Assembly: GCF_000350225.1 (NCBI RefSeq)
Contig: NW_005178991.1
Location: forward strand, 62,001 to 126,000
From: Chondrus crispus
Lineage: Eukaryota > Rhodophyta > Florideophyceae > Gigartinales > Gigartinaceae
Direction: 5' to 3'
Length of the DNA: 64,000 bases
Positions 51,646 to 62,639 of the stretch are shown here, piece by piece. Position 1 is the first letter of the stretch. Each line of letters starts with the position of its first letter. Both the position numbers and the translations under genes were made by a program. Under the pieces are notes generated by a model, which did not search any database, was not told the origin of the DNA, and saw only the letters and a program-made list of their open reading frames with translations.

Positions 51646-53211
51646 CAGTGCGCGAAACTGTAATAAATACACCCATCGACAAGGATCAATCTGACACTTC
51701 GTGACCAGTCCGTCCACAAACAGCTACGAATGCGGGTCTGACACGCGCCAATAATAACGCATATCAATCAAGAATATAGATACAGCGCACCACTGTCGAG
51801 ATATCTTTAAAAACCCGAGCGCAATTGTTATAAATACGCGAAATATGATATGACACAAAACATAAAGGAGCATTTAATACTTTGTTGCACCACCCCGCGC
51901 ATCCATGACAGCATGCATACGACGGGGTAGGCTCTTGTACAGCTTTAAAAGAAGGTCCGACCCCACTGTAGACCAAGCCTCTTCAATGGCATCCTTCAAC
52001 TCTCTAACATTCTGATAATGTCTGCCTCTTGCGTACACCATTCTAGCCATGACTCCCCAGACATTCTCGATAATATTCATGTCTGGGGACTTAGGAGGCC
52101 ACGGTAGAGTCCTTATAGAATGGCCAGAGAGCCAAGTTCTTGTAAAATTTGAAGTATGAATCGGGGCATTGTCCTGCTGGAACACCCAACCCTGCCCTTC
52201 CCCAAATACCTCTGAGCTAAATGGCAGTAAACCGTGGCGCAAAACATCAACATACTTAGTAGAATCCTGTCTTCCATCCATAAAAACAATAGGAGAAACA
52301 CCATATAAACTAATGGCACCCCACACCATAACCGAAAATCCCCCATTCTGTCGCTTAGAAAAAATTCGCTCTTTGGTGCGGAGATCATGCCAGTACGAGG
52401 CAAAACCATCAGGACCATCACCATTGAACTTTTTCTCATCGCTAAAGACCACAGTATTCCAAAACTCTTCACCCTTGCTTATGAATCTACGGCACCACTG
52501 GACCCTATTCTCTTTATGCTGAGGGGTCATCTGTGGTGCCGTGATCATTTTTCTATACTTGAGATAGGGCACAGCGCTCAGTATTTGTTGGACGCATCTG
52601 TGCCCAATCGGCAGTTTGAGCTCAGCCTGAATACCTCTTGCGCTTTCCTCTCCTTTTAAAGCCATCCTAATTATAGCCCTCTTCTGCGTCTCTGAGATCT
52701 TCTGATTTCCTTTCCAGTGTTTAGGATGTTTGTGTTTAAACCCCAGCCTAACTACAGTCTGTACGGCTCCTACGGAGCGATTGACAGCTTCCGCAATGCT
52801 CCTGAATGAAATGCATTCCTTGTGGAGAGCCAAGATCTGGCCACGCTCAAGATCGGTTATTGCGGGGCCCCGAGGCATTTCTTCTTTGTTCTGGATAGTT
52901 GAGTTGTATTGATATTGTAAAGGAGCAGTTGCAGTTTACGTTGGGATGTTTTGAGGCTTATATAGCGCTTTACGGTCCTGTTTTGGCGCCCTAAAGGTAC
53001 TGTGCTTTATGGTATTTCGCGTATGTATGCCAGTTTCGCGCGACTTTGCGGAGCTAACTCCAAAACCGTGTCCACGTACAACTGGCGGGCTCTACAAATG
53101 TTTATTCCTTGATGTCCTGGTACTGTACGTGGGGCGATGCTTTAAAAGGGCAATCGGAGGTGTTGTTTCCGTGGTGGTCGATGGGTGTATTTATTGCAGT
53201 TTCGCGCACTG
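51646..53211 (-). mobile_element. Tc1/mariner-type DNA transposon, looks whole
   Basis: 1,566 bp, flanked by TA (51644-51645 and 53212-53213), inserted in the left LTR of the young Copia element. The 35-bp inverted ends begin CAGTGCGCGAAACTG and differ at one base. A full-length transposase frame lies inside on the minus strand. The uninterrupted right LTR shows the pre-insertion site, so this is later than the very recent Copia insertion. Confidence 0.95.
51874..52878 (-). CDS. Tc1-type DD34E transposase, intact
   Basis: 334 residues from ATG 52878. The paired-type HTH is at the N-terminus (LERGQILALHKECISFRSIA, EAVNRSVGAVQTVVR). The catalytic residues are Asp in VVFSDEKKF, Asp in FQQDNAPIH and Glu in DMNIIENVWG. 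There are 34 residues between the last two, the Tc1 arrangement. It cuts and pastes the element at TA sites. No disruption is seen, so the copy may be able to move. Confidence 0.95.
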   Translation of the reverse strand: MPRGPAITDLERGQILALHKECISFRSIAEAVNRSVGAVQTVVRLGFKHKHPKHWKGNQKISETQKRAIIRMALKGEESARGIQAELKLPIGHRCVQQILSAVPYLKYRKMITAPQMTPQHKENRVQWCRRFISKGEEFWNTVVFSDEKKFNGDGPDGFASYWHDLRTKERIFSKRQNGGFSVMVWGAISLYGVSPIVFMDGRQDSTKYVDVLRHGLLPFSSEVFGEGQGWVFQQDNAPIHTSNFTRTWLSGHSIRTLPWPPKSPDMNIIENVWGVMARMVYARGRHYQNVRELKDAIEEAWSTVGSDLLLKLYKSLPRRMHAVMDARGGATKY

Positions 53212-53213
53212 TA

Positions 53214-53494
53214 CAGCGAGGACAGCGCTAGCCCTAAGCGACTGGCAGTGTCCGCGGCGGTGCGCCGCCGGTCCCAAAATTACAAAGGGGAATTTTACCG
53301 GGTACTTAAATCAAGGGGAAATTAAAGGGACTAGAAATCCGGGGGATACTCACGCACTCACGAGACAAGACCCCCGGTGGCTTTTGTGGCCTTTCGCTTC
53401 GCCTCGCTCGATCACCTCCGTTCTGCTCCCTCCGCTGCGCACGTTCAGGGAAACCGAGCCTCAGCTTCCGCTCGAGACTAACATTCCTACCACA
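53214..53494 (+). repeat. Left LTR of the young Copia element (main part)
   Basis: Identical by eye to the matching part of 60324-60620. The first 16 bases of this LTR lie at 51630-51645, on the other side of the nested transposon. Confidence 0.92.
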
Positions 53495-53511
53495 GTTATG
53501 GGCCCAGGGAG
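53495..53511 (+). other. Primer-binding site of the young Copia element
   Basis: GTTATGGGCCCAGGGAG directly follows the LTR. It is complementary to the anticodon arm of initiator tRNA-Met (CCCATAAC). The gag ATG lies inside it. Confidence 0.8.
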
Positions 53512-54856
53512 TGGTTCGGCCCGCGATCGCGAGAGCCGTTTAGACCCTCCCTTCTTCTATCCGGATGGAGATCTTCAGGATTGGCGGCGGAAAATCGCTC
53601 GCTGGGTAGACCCTATAAAGTCTGCCGCTGAGCGTGGCACGGATCGCGTGTACGCCACGGTGTACGCCACCCTTGGGCGCCAGCTCTATGAGCGTGGCTT
53701 GCCCAGTGCTCAACAGTCAATTGTTGACGAAGCACAGGCAGCAAGAACGATCGATTTTAAACAAAACGATCAAGTCGCAGCCGTTCGAGACATTGTGAAT
53801 CTCATCGCCATTGACCCCCCGATTGCTATGGTATCAAGGCTGATAAACTCGTTTCACAAGGTACCAACCTGCCGCCGGAAGAAGAACGAAGATCTCTCTG
53901 TTTTCGTGTCACGGTTCCGAGGACTGGCTGCGGAGCATCTTATGCATTCCAACGCATCGACGTCTTCCCAGATTGGTGAAGTCCTGGCAATCACTTTGTT
54001 GAACAATGCCAACCTCGAAGAGGGCACTCTGACTAATGCCAAGCTGCAGTAAATTTCGTTGGCTGAAGCTCGGGCTGTCGAAGTGAATCCGCCAACAACG
54101 AGGTCGTTCTCCACCAAAGATCTCGACGAATTCAAGTCTGTTATTGAGAGCGCAGGAGAGCTCCAAGGTCCGTTGTACTTCCGTACAGACGATGAAAATG
54201 GTCTACGGAATGCCCTCCGTAAGTACCGCTCTCAAGCACGAGGGACAGGAAAGAAAATCCAGGACGCATTTCAGAAACTGTACACCAATCCGCAGGAAGA
54301 TGAAACGCCTAATAATTCCGTAGCGGGTATCATCTTGTCCAAGGCGAAGCCTTGCAAGCTTCACTTAGATGACGCCGTTTCTGTCCTTGGAAACTTGACC
54401 CTCACGTCAACACAAGGTCCCTCGATGAGCATGAAGGACGTTGAAAGCCTCGTGCAGCGCAACGTTCGACAAGCACTTCTCGCCGTAGGGCATAAGGCTT
54501 CTGGAGCTGGATCCGACAACTTCGCCTATAATGACGTCGTACGCAATGGAGCTCGTGGACGTAGTCGGAACCCGCCCAGAGGAAGACGCAAGCGCCCTCA
54601 CGAAGAAGTAGGAACCCGCTCCTACAGGACCACCTGTGCGGAGTCTGGTGAGCAGGGACACCTCCGTGGTGATCTGCGCTGCTCAGCGTCCGACCATCAC
54701 GCGAAAAGACGAAGAACCACTGGGAACGAGTACAAATCTCCTGTTTTTTTTCGTCCAGGCTCCCGTCTGGGACGCCAGGCTCCCGTCTGGGACGCAGAGA
54801 CAACTAAGTCTCGTTTCCAGGCGGGGAGCCAAGTCCGACGTCTTCTCCTCACGTGA
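53498..54856 (+). pseudogene. Gag region of the young Copia element
   Basis: Starts MGPGSGSARDRESRLDPPFF. It contains a helical capsid-like region (DLQDWRRKIARWVDPIKSAA) and the LTNAKLQ motif region typical of Copia Gag. An Arg-rich stretch (RGRSRNPPRGRRKRPHEE) and one knuckle-like CAESGEQGHLRGDLRC follow. Broken. Confidence 0.8.
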
Positions 54857-57800
54857 GGACCCCAATCCAATTTTAGACGATGGCTGTCCGAGGAGTGTCG
54901 GCGGCATCCAATCCGCGGCTACACTCTGCGTGAAAATGGGAATCAAGCTATCCATTCGTCCTATCGATTGCAAACCATTCTATCACGGATATGGAATGGA
55001 GTGTAGCGAAGCCGAGCTTGTGGCTGCCATATGGGATATGCCTGTTACGGACATGTACGGGACAAACATAACAATTCCGTTCTACGTCACAAAGGGAATT
55101 GGCTTCCTCCTTCTCGGCAACGAAGTGCTCCACAAGTCAAGATTGCTCGGACCAGAGAACGCCCTTGTCATACCACCTGGAGTGTGCGGCCTCTCACAGA
55201 AAGAGGTCGTGCTTCAGACATATAGTGAACAAATCTCCCCGGAAGATAAAGACGCCAAGAGAACGTACTTGTTCGTGGTACCTTCAAAGACTTCGTCTTT
55301 CGAAACGTACTTCGCATCTTTGCGCTCCCTCATTTCGAGGCAAATGGGGCATCGTTTCGGAAGAACCAAGTTTATGGACGGAAAGGTGGCAAAGAGGTTT
55401 GCGCTCAAGCTTCATGGCTCTTCCCACTTGCCCCTTGACGATATGCTCGAGTTATGCAAACGAGGATCTATCCTCTCCTCAGTTCTTAGGCAAGCCCTCA
55501 CCACTGTTGCATCGAAATGTACGTCTTGCAAGAGCACCGGAAGACCTTCCAACTCGAGAAAGGTCTCTTTCGGAAAGCTCCTCTCATCTTTCAACGACCA
55601 CGTTCAGCTAGACTACATGTACATCACAGAGCTGAGTAATCAGCCCATAATCCACATCGTCGACGTACACACCGGGCTTTCCGTTACCTCACTCATGACT
55701 ACACGAGAGATGGACGAGGCATCCCGTGTGTTCGATAACAAGTGGTGTGATGTACACGGTCCTCCAGCTGTTGTATCATCTGACCCTGAGTTCAATAACT
55801 CCGTGTTCAAGGGCTTTTTGCAGTATGCAGGGGTCAAATTCCAGCCCCGTCCTGCTCGAAGACACAACAAGCTTGGGGTGGTTAAGAGCAAGAATGCGGT
55901 GGTCCGGTTGATAGCCCAAAGGATGACCAAAGATGCACAGTTCTTCATGCAGACTCGCAACGTGGAAGTGGAGAAGTCCGACGTTCTTTCCCGTGCAACA
56001 TATGTGAGCAACATACTGTACGGTAGCAAGAGAATGAGCAGCTTTGAACTCGCTAGGGGCTATACTCCTTCCATCGCTGGACTCCCAAAAAGTGTTGTGA
56101 CCGACCAAATAATCGCTGCTCACGAAGAGCAAGTTGCCCGTCGGGCCCTCTTGATGCTTGACAAGGGCCGGTCACCCAACACCGTCCTTCCCGAAGACCT
56201 TCGACGTGGCGTCCTCGTCTACTACTTCAAACGCAACGTCAAGTTTGGCAAATGGGAATCCGGGAATGTACGTGCAGTCGAGCCGCACATGGTTATTGTC
56301 TCAAATAACCCGGAACATCGTGGAAAGCCAATTCGGGCTGCGTATGAGGATGTGCGCATAGCTCCACGGTCACCCTTGCTGTTGGATCTGAACCAGATTG
56401 GTTACGTTTTCCCCCGGTCGTACGCCGTCGTTGATACGGATGACACTGAGGTAGCGATGAACCAGCATCAAACCGACAACGCCGAGTCCCGGAGCCAAGT
56501 TTTGCCGACCGAGGATGATCTCCCAGCAAGCTTTCCGTCGGAAGAGGGAAACGACGTCCACCCTCCTCTACACGATGACATTCTTGAGATCAGAAAAGAC
56601 GGAGAGGACTCAAGAGTACATGCTGATGAAGATATCGCAAGGTACTTCGAAGAACAGCCTGCCTTCTTTGCGAATACTAAGAAGTCTCCAAGCTCACGCA
56701 ACCTTGAGAGACCCCTGCATGAAGGAGTCACTCCTTCAGATCCGGCAAGGCAACAGGGCACTCTCAACAAACCGTTTGACCCACCTCGTCCTGAGAAAGA
56801 CATCGGTGAGGTGAGAGTCACGCCTCCCCCGGAGCTGCCGTTTGAACTCCAGTCCATGGAGCAGGATGTCCTGCGGCAAGTAAAAGGGATCATCGGAGAT
56901 AAAACCGCTTCGGAATTTCAACTGCAGTTCGTGCCCCGATGGCTGCTTGACAAAGCCATAGCTGCAGAGAAGAATAACTACGACGGTGCCTTTGAAGAAG
57001 TCAGGTTGAGTTCCATCCCTAGAGGTGCCAACATTATATCATCGCATCATTTCTTCCAAGTGAAGACCGATGGGGAAGAGGACAAACTCCGGCTGAAGTG
57101 TCGAATGGTGCCTCACGGCAACCGCGACAAAGATAAGGAGAGTGTCCGGAAGGATTCTGCAACTGCACAATTCCCAGTGATCCGACTGGTGTTGTCCATC
57201 GCCGCCGTCTTGAACATGGTCATAGCCACAATCGACATTAAGGGTGCGTACCTGCAGGGAGGTTACCTTTCTCGAGACATCTATGTTCGACCACCAAAAG
57301 GTTGGGCGGCCCGAGGGATTCTGTGGCGACTTCTTAAGCCCGCCTATGGAATCGTCGAGTCTGGAAGACTCTGGCAGCTAACCATAGAAGGTTGGATGTC
57401 TCGGCAAGACATTGTACCCATCCCTGGTATGCCACAACTCTTCATGAAGTTCGGCGATGGAGGTAATATTTCTCTTGCTATTTGCAAGGTCGTGGATGAT
57501 TTCCTGGTAGTCGGTTCACCAAGAGAAGTCAACGACTTCCATGCTGCCCTTGCAAAACGATTTGAAGTCGGCCGGTTCGTCGTAGACCGCCCGCTAATCT
57601 TCAATCGCCTCCACATTTCGCAAGGCCCTGATGGTACAGTGCACATCGATATGAAAGAGTACATGGAGAAAATCGAGTTTCCGGCGCTGTCTCGGGAACG
57701 GAAAAAGCAGTTCCACGAAAGAGCCACCCCGGAAGAACTCACCTCGTACCTTGGCTTGGCAGGATCACTAAACTTTCTTGGTCATGGTGTCCTCCCGCAG

Positions 57801-58474
57801 GCTTCTTTTGCAGCAAGCTACCTCCAGCAAGCTGTAGGCAACCTAAGAGTCTCTGACTTGGTTAACGGCAGTAAGGTTCTGAACGAACTGCGGGGCTTGA
57901 CTCCACAGCTGAAGTACTGTGCTCCCCCGATGCTAGACAAGGACCCTTCGTATTTGTGCTTCTCCGATGCTAGCCATGGTTCCACTCATATGGGCAGACC
58001 GGATACCTCTCCGGGATATACCTGCCTGCGGGGGGTGCCGGTGTGTACCATGTCCTTGATTGGCATAGCTGCAAGCAATCCCGAGTGGCGTTTTCGTCAA
58101 TTGGAGCTGAAATACTTGCCGCAGCAACGTCAACAGACCGTGGATCGCTAATGGCCGAGAGCCTCAAACGAGTGTACGGATCGGACGTCCCGCTTCCGTT
58201 TATCCTCACGGTTGACTCGCACGGCTTGTACTCAACAGTGACGACGCTCCACGAAGGGACAGATTACCGTCTCCGACCCACAGTAGCACGAATGCGAGAC
58301 TCCTTCGAAAACGGAGAGATCGCTACGATGCAGTGGATTGCCGGCAAACTGAACCTTGCCGACGCCTTGACGAAGAGAAACTTGGAAATGTTCCGAAAGC
58401 TGAACAAGGTCATGCTGAATGGAGTGCTGGACCCTTGCATGTTCGATAAGGCCAAGCGGATCCAGTTTAATTAG
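54857..58474 (+). pseudogene. Protease, integrase, RT and RNase H of the young Copia element
   Basis: Protease start ILDDGCPRSVGG. The integrase zinc part ends CTSCKSTGRP; core Asp in HVQLDYMYI and Asp in VVSSDPEFNNS, but the expected Glu region (RRHNKLGVVKSKN) is unusual. RT has IATIDIKGAYLQGGYLSRDI and a palm of VVDDFLVVG. RNase H has CFSDASHGSTHMG, then SSIGAEILAA and the final LADALTKR. The integrase core looks divergent from plant Copia and may represent an algal lineage. About two breaks. Confidence 0.88.
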
Positions 58475-58477
58475 CAT

Positions 58478-59731
58478 CTACGGCTCATCGATTACCATCC
58501 TCCTCCTTGTCTGAGAGGAACCAGTGGTAAAGGGCTTCTTCTTTCGCGAAACATACTTTCGCTTACGTTGAACTTCGGTGGATATTTTCCTACCACCACC
58601 ATGACGCTTGCGCTTCCCAACTGGCTGTTTGGTGAGGCGACGAAGCTCCAGAATGCCGAGTAGGTCGACCCCATCACCAAGACAAGCGCTCAAGGTTCCC
58701 TTGCCCATCTGTAGTGCAAAACGCTCTGTGCAATCATACACGAGCTGCCTTTTGGCATCCAGAACGACGACATGGTCGATTTCTTCTCCTGAACTGTCCA
58801 TTCCCCCTAACCTGGACAAGAAGATCCCATCACGTTGGGAAGCCAACCACTCTTCTTCGTCAACACGCTTCGGAATCGAAACCTTTTCCAGGCGGTAAGA
58901 GCCCAACCGCTGTTCGAGCCACGCTCCAGCTTGGGCGACGCTCACGGCTGGCATCGGATGGATATTCATCATGGCTAGTGCAGCCACTTCTCCAGCCAGC
59001 GCGTATAGTCCATTCCCGATCGCGGCTCGGAAACACTGGCCACGTGGAGAGAACACGAAGCTGGGAACGTTCGTACGGCGGTGGAGCGTTGCAGCCGAAT
59101 CCCCGCGAGCACCGGGGCATCGAAGTCTGAAGAAGTGGTCCATCCGGCGAGTGCAAGCTCGGTGCAGATTGTCCAAATATCGCGCCTCGGCGTGAGCATC
59201 AAAAACTATCTCCACTTGCAAGCCGCTCCCGTTTTCCTTCACCTCCAAGTCAGACTCGACCTCACTGCTCAACTCCATCATCTGCTCCAAGCTACCCACG
59301 GCCCTGTGCGACTTCATGGTGTAGAAGTCGATGGGCCAGAAGGAGCGATGTCCCCCGCGGTCGTCTGCTGAGGCAAGGAACCCCCGCTTGCCAAACCGTA
59401 TGTCCTTCCCGGACGAAAACACAATACGCCGGATAGTGTAGTCCGTTTGGTCAGCCCCGGGGTCCATCAGCCGAGAACCCCAAAGGCTCAAGAACCCGAG
59501 TTCCTCGAGCATTCTTTCGGGGAAAAAGCGACCACGGCGCAACGACAGCCAATCCCAGAGCTCGCCACAAACTTCTCGGGGCAATCGCACACTCCTCATC
59601 AGTGCCTCCTTTGTCACTGACACCACCTGGGAGCCACTGTGTAGCTGAACGCGGCACTCGCCATCCAGCATCTCCATTCCGGAAAGCGGTGCGCGTTTAG
59701 ATTCCATCGAGACCCACCGCACGTCAGGCAT
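58478..59731 (-). CDS. Antisense gene of the Copia element, papain-fold protease-like
   Basis: An intact 417-codon frame, ATG at 59731, stop three bases from the pol stop on the other strand (tail to tail). Residues 231-245, GQCFRAAIGNGLYAL, followed by H320 and D325 in DHVVVLDAKRQLVYDC, give a Cys...His...Asp order. The local patterns resemble papain-like cysteine proteases such as OTU or Josephin types; this is inferred by eye. The C-terminal 45 residues are highly basic (KRKRHGGGRK, KRKYVSRKKKP), suggesting nuclear or nucleic-acid binding. The N-terminal half (RVQLHSGSQVVSV, WPIDFYTMK) is not recognised. A young element with an intact antisense gene argues for function. Confidence 0.7.
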   Translation of the reverse strand: MPDVRWVSMESKRAPLSGMEMLDGECRVQLHSGSQVVSVTKEALMRSVRLPREVCGELWDWLSLRRGRFFPERMLEELGFLSLWGSRLMDPGADQTDYTIRRIVFSSGKDIRFGKRGFLASADDRGGHRSFWPIDFYTMKSHRAVGSLEQMMELSSEVESDLEVKENGSGLQVEIVFDAHAEARYLDNLHRACTRRMDHFFRLRCPGARGDSAATLHRRTNVPSFVFSPRGQCFRAAIGNGLYALAGEVAALAMMNIHPMPAVSVAQAGAWLEQRLGSYRLEKVSIPKRVDEEEWLASQRDGIFLSRLGGMDSSGEEIDHVVVLDAKRQLVYDCTERFALQMGKGTLSACLGDGVDLLGILELRRLTKQPVGKRKRHGGGRKISTEVQRKRKYVSRKKKPFTTGSSQTRRRMVIDEP

Positions 59732-59775
59732 CGTGTAGCCTCACGCTCACCCCTCCGTACCGTGGCCCGCGGGCG

Positions 59776-59784
59776 CTTTTATCG
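59776..59784 (-). promoter_or_regulatory. TATA-like element for the antisense gene
   Basis: Minus strand reads CGATAAAAG, about 45-53 bases before the ATG at 59731. Position and sequence fit a TATA box, but this is by eye only. Confidence 0.3.
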
Positions 59785-59799
59785 GTTTCGGTCAGGGCA

Positions 59800-59995
59800 G
59801 GCGCGAGGCGGAGGATGACGAGACGAAACGGAGGATGACGAGACGAAGCGCTCGACGCCGAGACGAAGGGCGGAGCGCGCGGCAGCTGCAATGGATGAGG
59901 CCCCAGTAGGGGAAATTGAGAATGTGATGCTTGGCGCGGTGGTGCGGTGGCGCGGTGGTGCGGTGGCGCGGTGGTGTGGCGGCGCGGCGAGGCAG
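59800..59995. repeat. Short tandem repeats before the right LTR of the Copia element
   Basis: GAGGATGACGAGACGAARCG occurs twice in tandem at about 59811-59850. GCGGTGGTGCGGTGGC-type units recur at about 59937-59985. The rest of 59732-60323 shows no sense gene; it ends in a G-rich polypurine tract (60313-60321). Confidence 0.7.
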
Positions 59996-60323
59996 ATTGT
60001 GACGACGGAGCTCAAACAGATCGCGAGATGCGCGACGGGCCCAAGGAGAGGAGCCGGAAATGCAGCGCGATTTAAGAAGCGGGTGCGTGGACGCGCGAAA
60101 TGGGGGACCGATCGCAGGTAGGGAATGCGGTGTAAGGCAGGAGCCCGAAGGAAAAGGGAAGAAGGGATAACTCCGTAGAGGAGCACGCGGTGCATAAGGG
60201 GAGCCCGCTGACTGGGGTCTGCCAGAGAGTCGGACCACGTTCCCAACGGATATACTCCGCCGTCGGCGTGCGCATGTAGTCGGCCGCCGCTGGCCGCCGT
60301 CGAACGTGGCCCGACGGGGGGTG

Positions 60324-60620
60324 TGTCGTGGGCACTGTACAGCGAGGACAGCGCTAGCCCTAAGCGACTGGCAGTGTCCGCGGCGGTGCGCCGCCGGTCC
60401 CAAAATTACAAAGGGGAATTTTACCGGGTACTTAAATCAAGGGGAAATTAAAGGGACTAGAAATCCGGGGGATACTCACGCACTCACGAGACAAGACCCC
60501 CGGTGGCTTTTGTGGCCTTTCGCTTCGCCTCGCTCGATCACCTCCGTTCTGCTCCCTCCGCTGCGCACGTTCAGGGAAACCGAGCCTCAGCTTCCGCTCG
60601 AGACTAACATTCCTACCACA
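60324..60620 (+). repeat. Right LTR of the young Copia element
   Basis: 297 bases, TGTCGTGGG...TACCACA. It is uninterrupted and shows the original TA site used by the Tc1-type element in the left LTR. Confidence 0.92.
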
Positions 60621-62639
60621 GAATTACTATTCCGCAACGATGATCCCCTTCTAGCACAGTTGTGCCTCCCGCCGAGTAGTCGATCAAGTGCGAGCGTCGC
60701 TTGCTTCCGCCATATTCCGACGACACTGATGTTGTGCCTGAAGAAATGAGCTTCTTTCCCTCGCCCACAATGACCACGTGTTGCAAGCCTCAACGTGGAG
60801 TGAGAGTCGCTGCGGGTGGGGAGCATGGCCCCGTTACCGTGCCCCGTTACCGTGCGTTTCGCCGCCGAGTAAAGTGACGGCCTGCCTGGAAGGCATCGCC
60901 CCCATCAAGCCTCTCGGCCGCCAGACAAGAAGACGGCGCGCCGGGTGCGCGCGATCAAAACGGGCGCGCGGCCACCTGTTGCGCGACTGCTGCAGATTCA
61001 AGCCGCAGTTTAGCTTACCCGGGCCGCCGTCCGCTGTCCGCCGTCCGCCGCACGTAACTGCGCCCTCTCTCCACGTGCTTATTTCGCCGCGCCCCACGCG
61101 GGGCACGGCCGGCAGTCGTTGAGGTGCGGGCGGATGGCCCGTGCCGGCGGGTTAGCGCAAATCGCGCCGCCGTGCGTCTTCTACGCCGCACGTGGCATGG
61201 CTGCAGCTCCGCCCGCAAACGCTTCCCGTTCAAACCACGCGCGACTCGCAGCGCAAGCACCAAGCCGCCCTGCTTCCCGCTCGTGCGCAACAATGCGCGC
61301 ATCCCTTTCAAAGCGCGTGCGTCCGAATAAGCGTCGCCGCCGCCGTTGCTCGCGCCCTCACCCCGACGCGCTGTGCTTCCCTCCCCCTTCCCCCGCTCTC
61401 CCTTGCGCGCGCGCGCCCCCGTCGCCGCCGCACGTATGGACAGCGCTCGAGACCCCGCTGCGTTCTAGTCGCGTGGCGGACGCTTCCCCGCTGCGACCCG
61501 GCTTGCAGCAGCAGCGGGATGGGAAGCTGGGGCGCACTGTTCTCGCCGCTGGCAGAGTGTGGCGGCAGCGGGGCGCAGTCTAGACAAACTCATAGAACAT
61601 CTTTCGTCGTCTCTACTCTCGCTCCTACTTATCCGTCTCGCTTATCCGTCTCGCTGCTGGCTGTGATCAGACAGCTTATCGCGGTGGGTCTGTCACTGGA
61701 GGCCGCTTGTGTTACCTGTGCCGGCCAGGACACTTTTCCCTTTTGCCCAGTGCTTTTCTCTCCCAGTAACCGATGCCCCTTGCAAGGACGGTGTTCGTAA
61801 TTGGAGTGAGTGATGACGCTGACGCTCCGCAAAAGGGAGAGGCCCAAATGTTTAGTAAAATTGAAAATTATGGTAAAATTGAGGAAAAAAGTTGGCCTCG
61901 TTTAAAAAGTTGGCCTCGTTTGCCACTTGTCTTCTCACACGTGTGGACCTGTGCACGTGGAAACCTGTGCACGTGTACCCATCGCCTCTTCAAAGTGAGA
62001 TTGGCACCCGCTTTGACCCGGTCTGCAACGCTTCTCAACACCGTTCATTCACGAATACCTTTATATCTTCACTCGCCCGCAACTAATGGCCAGCTGCCTG
62101 CACATCATTGCATTGCACAAGATATTAAATTGAGCACAAGAGCGCACGATGAACGGAAGCAGATCGCTAGTTCATACATACGCATACCCGCGATTTCGGG
62201 TTGTTTTTTCATTTTTGCTTTTTGCTTGTTTATTCATGCAGAAACTAAGAAACTTCATGATTCTTCATGAAGAAACGACTTTAGACAATGGTAGCCACGA
62301 CTTACACGTTACATCTCCATGATGGAGATGGGCTACAGGGACCCTTGGAAGGCATGGGGGATCTCGATTTGGATGGTTGATCGCGATTATCGGTGGGTCA
62401 CTTGAAGAAGGCCGAAGTGGTGATTTTTTCATTTTGCAGCATTATCTGGCAGTTTTTGCGCGCAATTGCGCGCAAAAACATGATTTAATGAAATCGCGGA
62501 CGCATACATACACATACATAGATTGCAACGTCCGTGAGGCGAGCTTCTCACGCATTCATAAATCAAAAACAAAGCAAAAAACCGTGAACGCACTACTACT
62601 GTCACGGGCGGCAAGCGGCCATCGCACTTCGATACTTAC
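60621..62639. other. No gene recognised; GC-rich then AT-rich spacer
   Basis: 60780-61580 is GC- and CpG-rich with open frames on both strands and no recognisable protein. CCCCGTTACCGTG is repeated in tandem near 60832. 61820-62640 is AT-richer, with AAGTTGGCCTCGTTT doubled near 61890-61921 and three CACGTG palindromes in 61936-61977. Confidence 0.45.

Larger units (their letters stand above)
51630..60620 (+). mobile_element. Copia element with antisense gene, very young, nearly whole
   Basis: Left LTR: 51630-51645 plus 53214-53494, split by a Tc1-type transposon. Right LTR: 60324-60620. Both total 297 bases and I find no difference between them, so the insertion is very recent. The primer site GTTATGGGCCCAGG (53495) matches half tRNA-iMet. 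Gag starts at ATG 53498, inside the primer site. Protease, integrase, RT and RNase H run to 58474. A convergent 417-codon gene lies at 58478-59731. A GACGGGGGG tract precedes the right LTR. No target duplication was found (flanks CAATG and GAATT). About three breaks in gag-pol. Confidence 0.9.

Noticed and set aside
61015-61583. GC-rich open frames on both strands
   Set aside because: High GC removes stop codons in all frames; none has recognisable domains.
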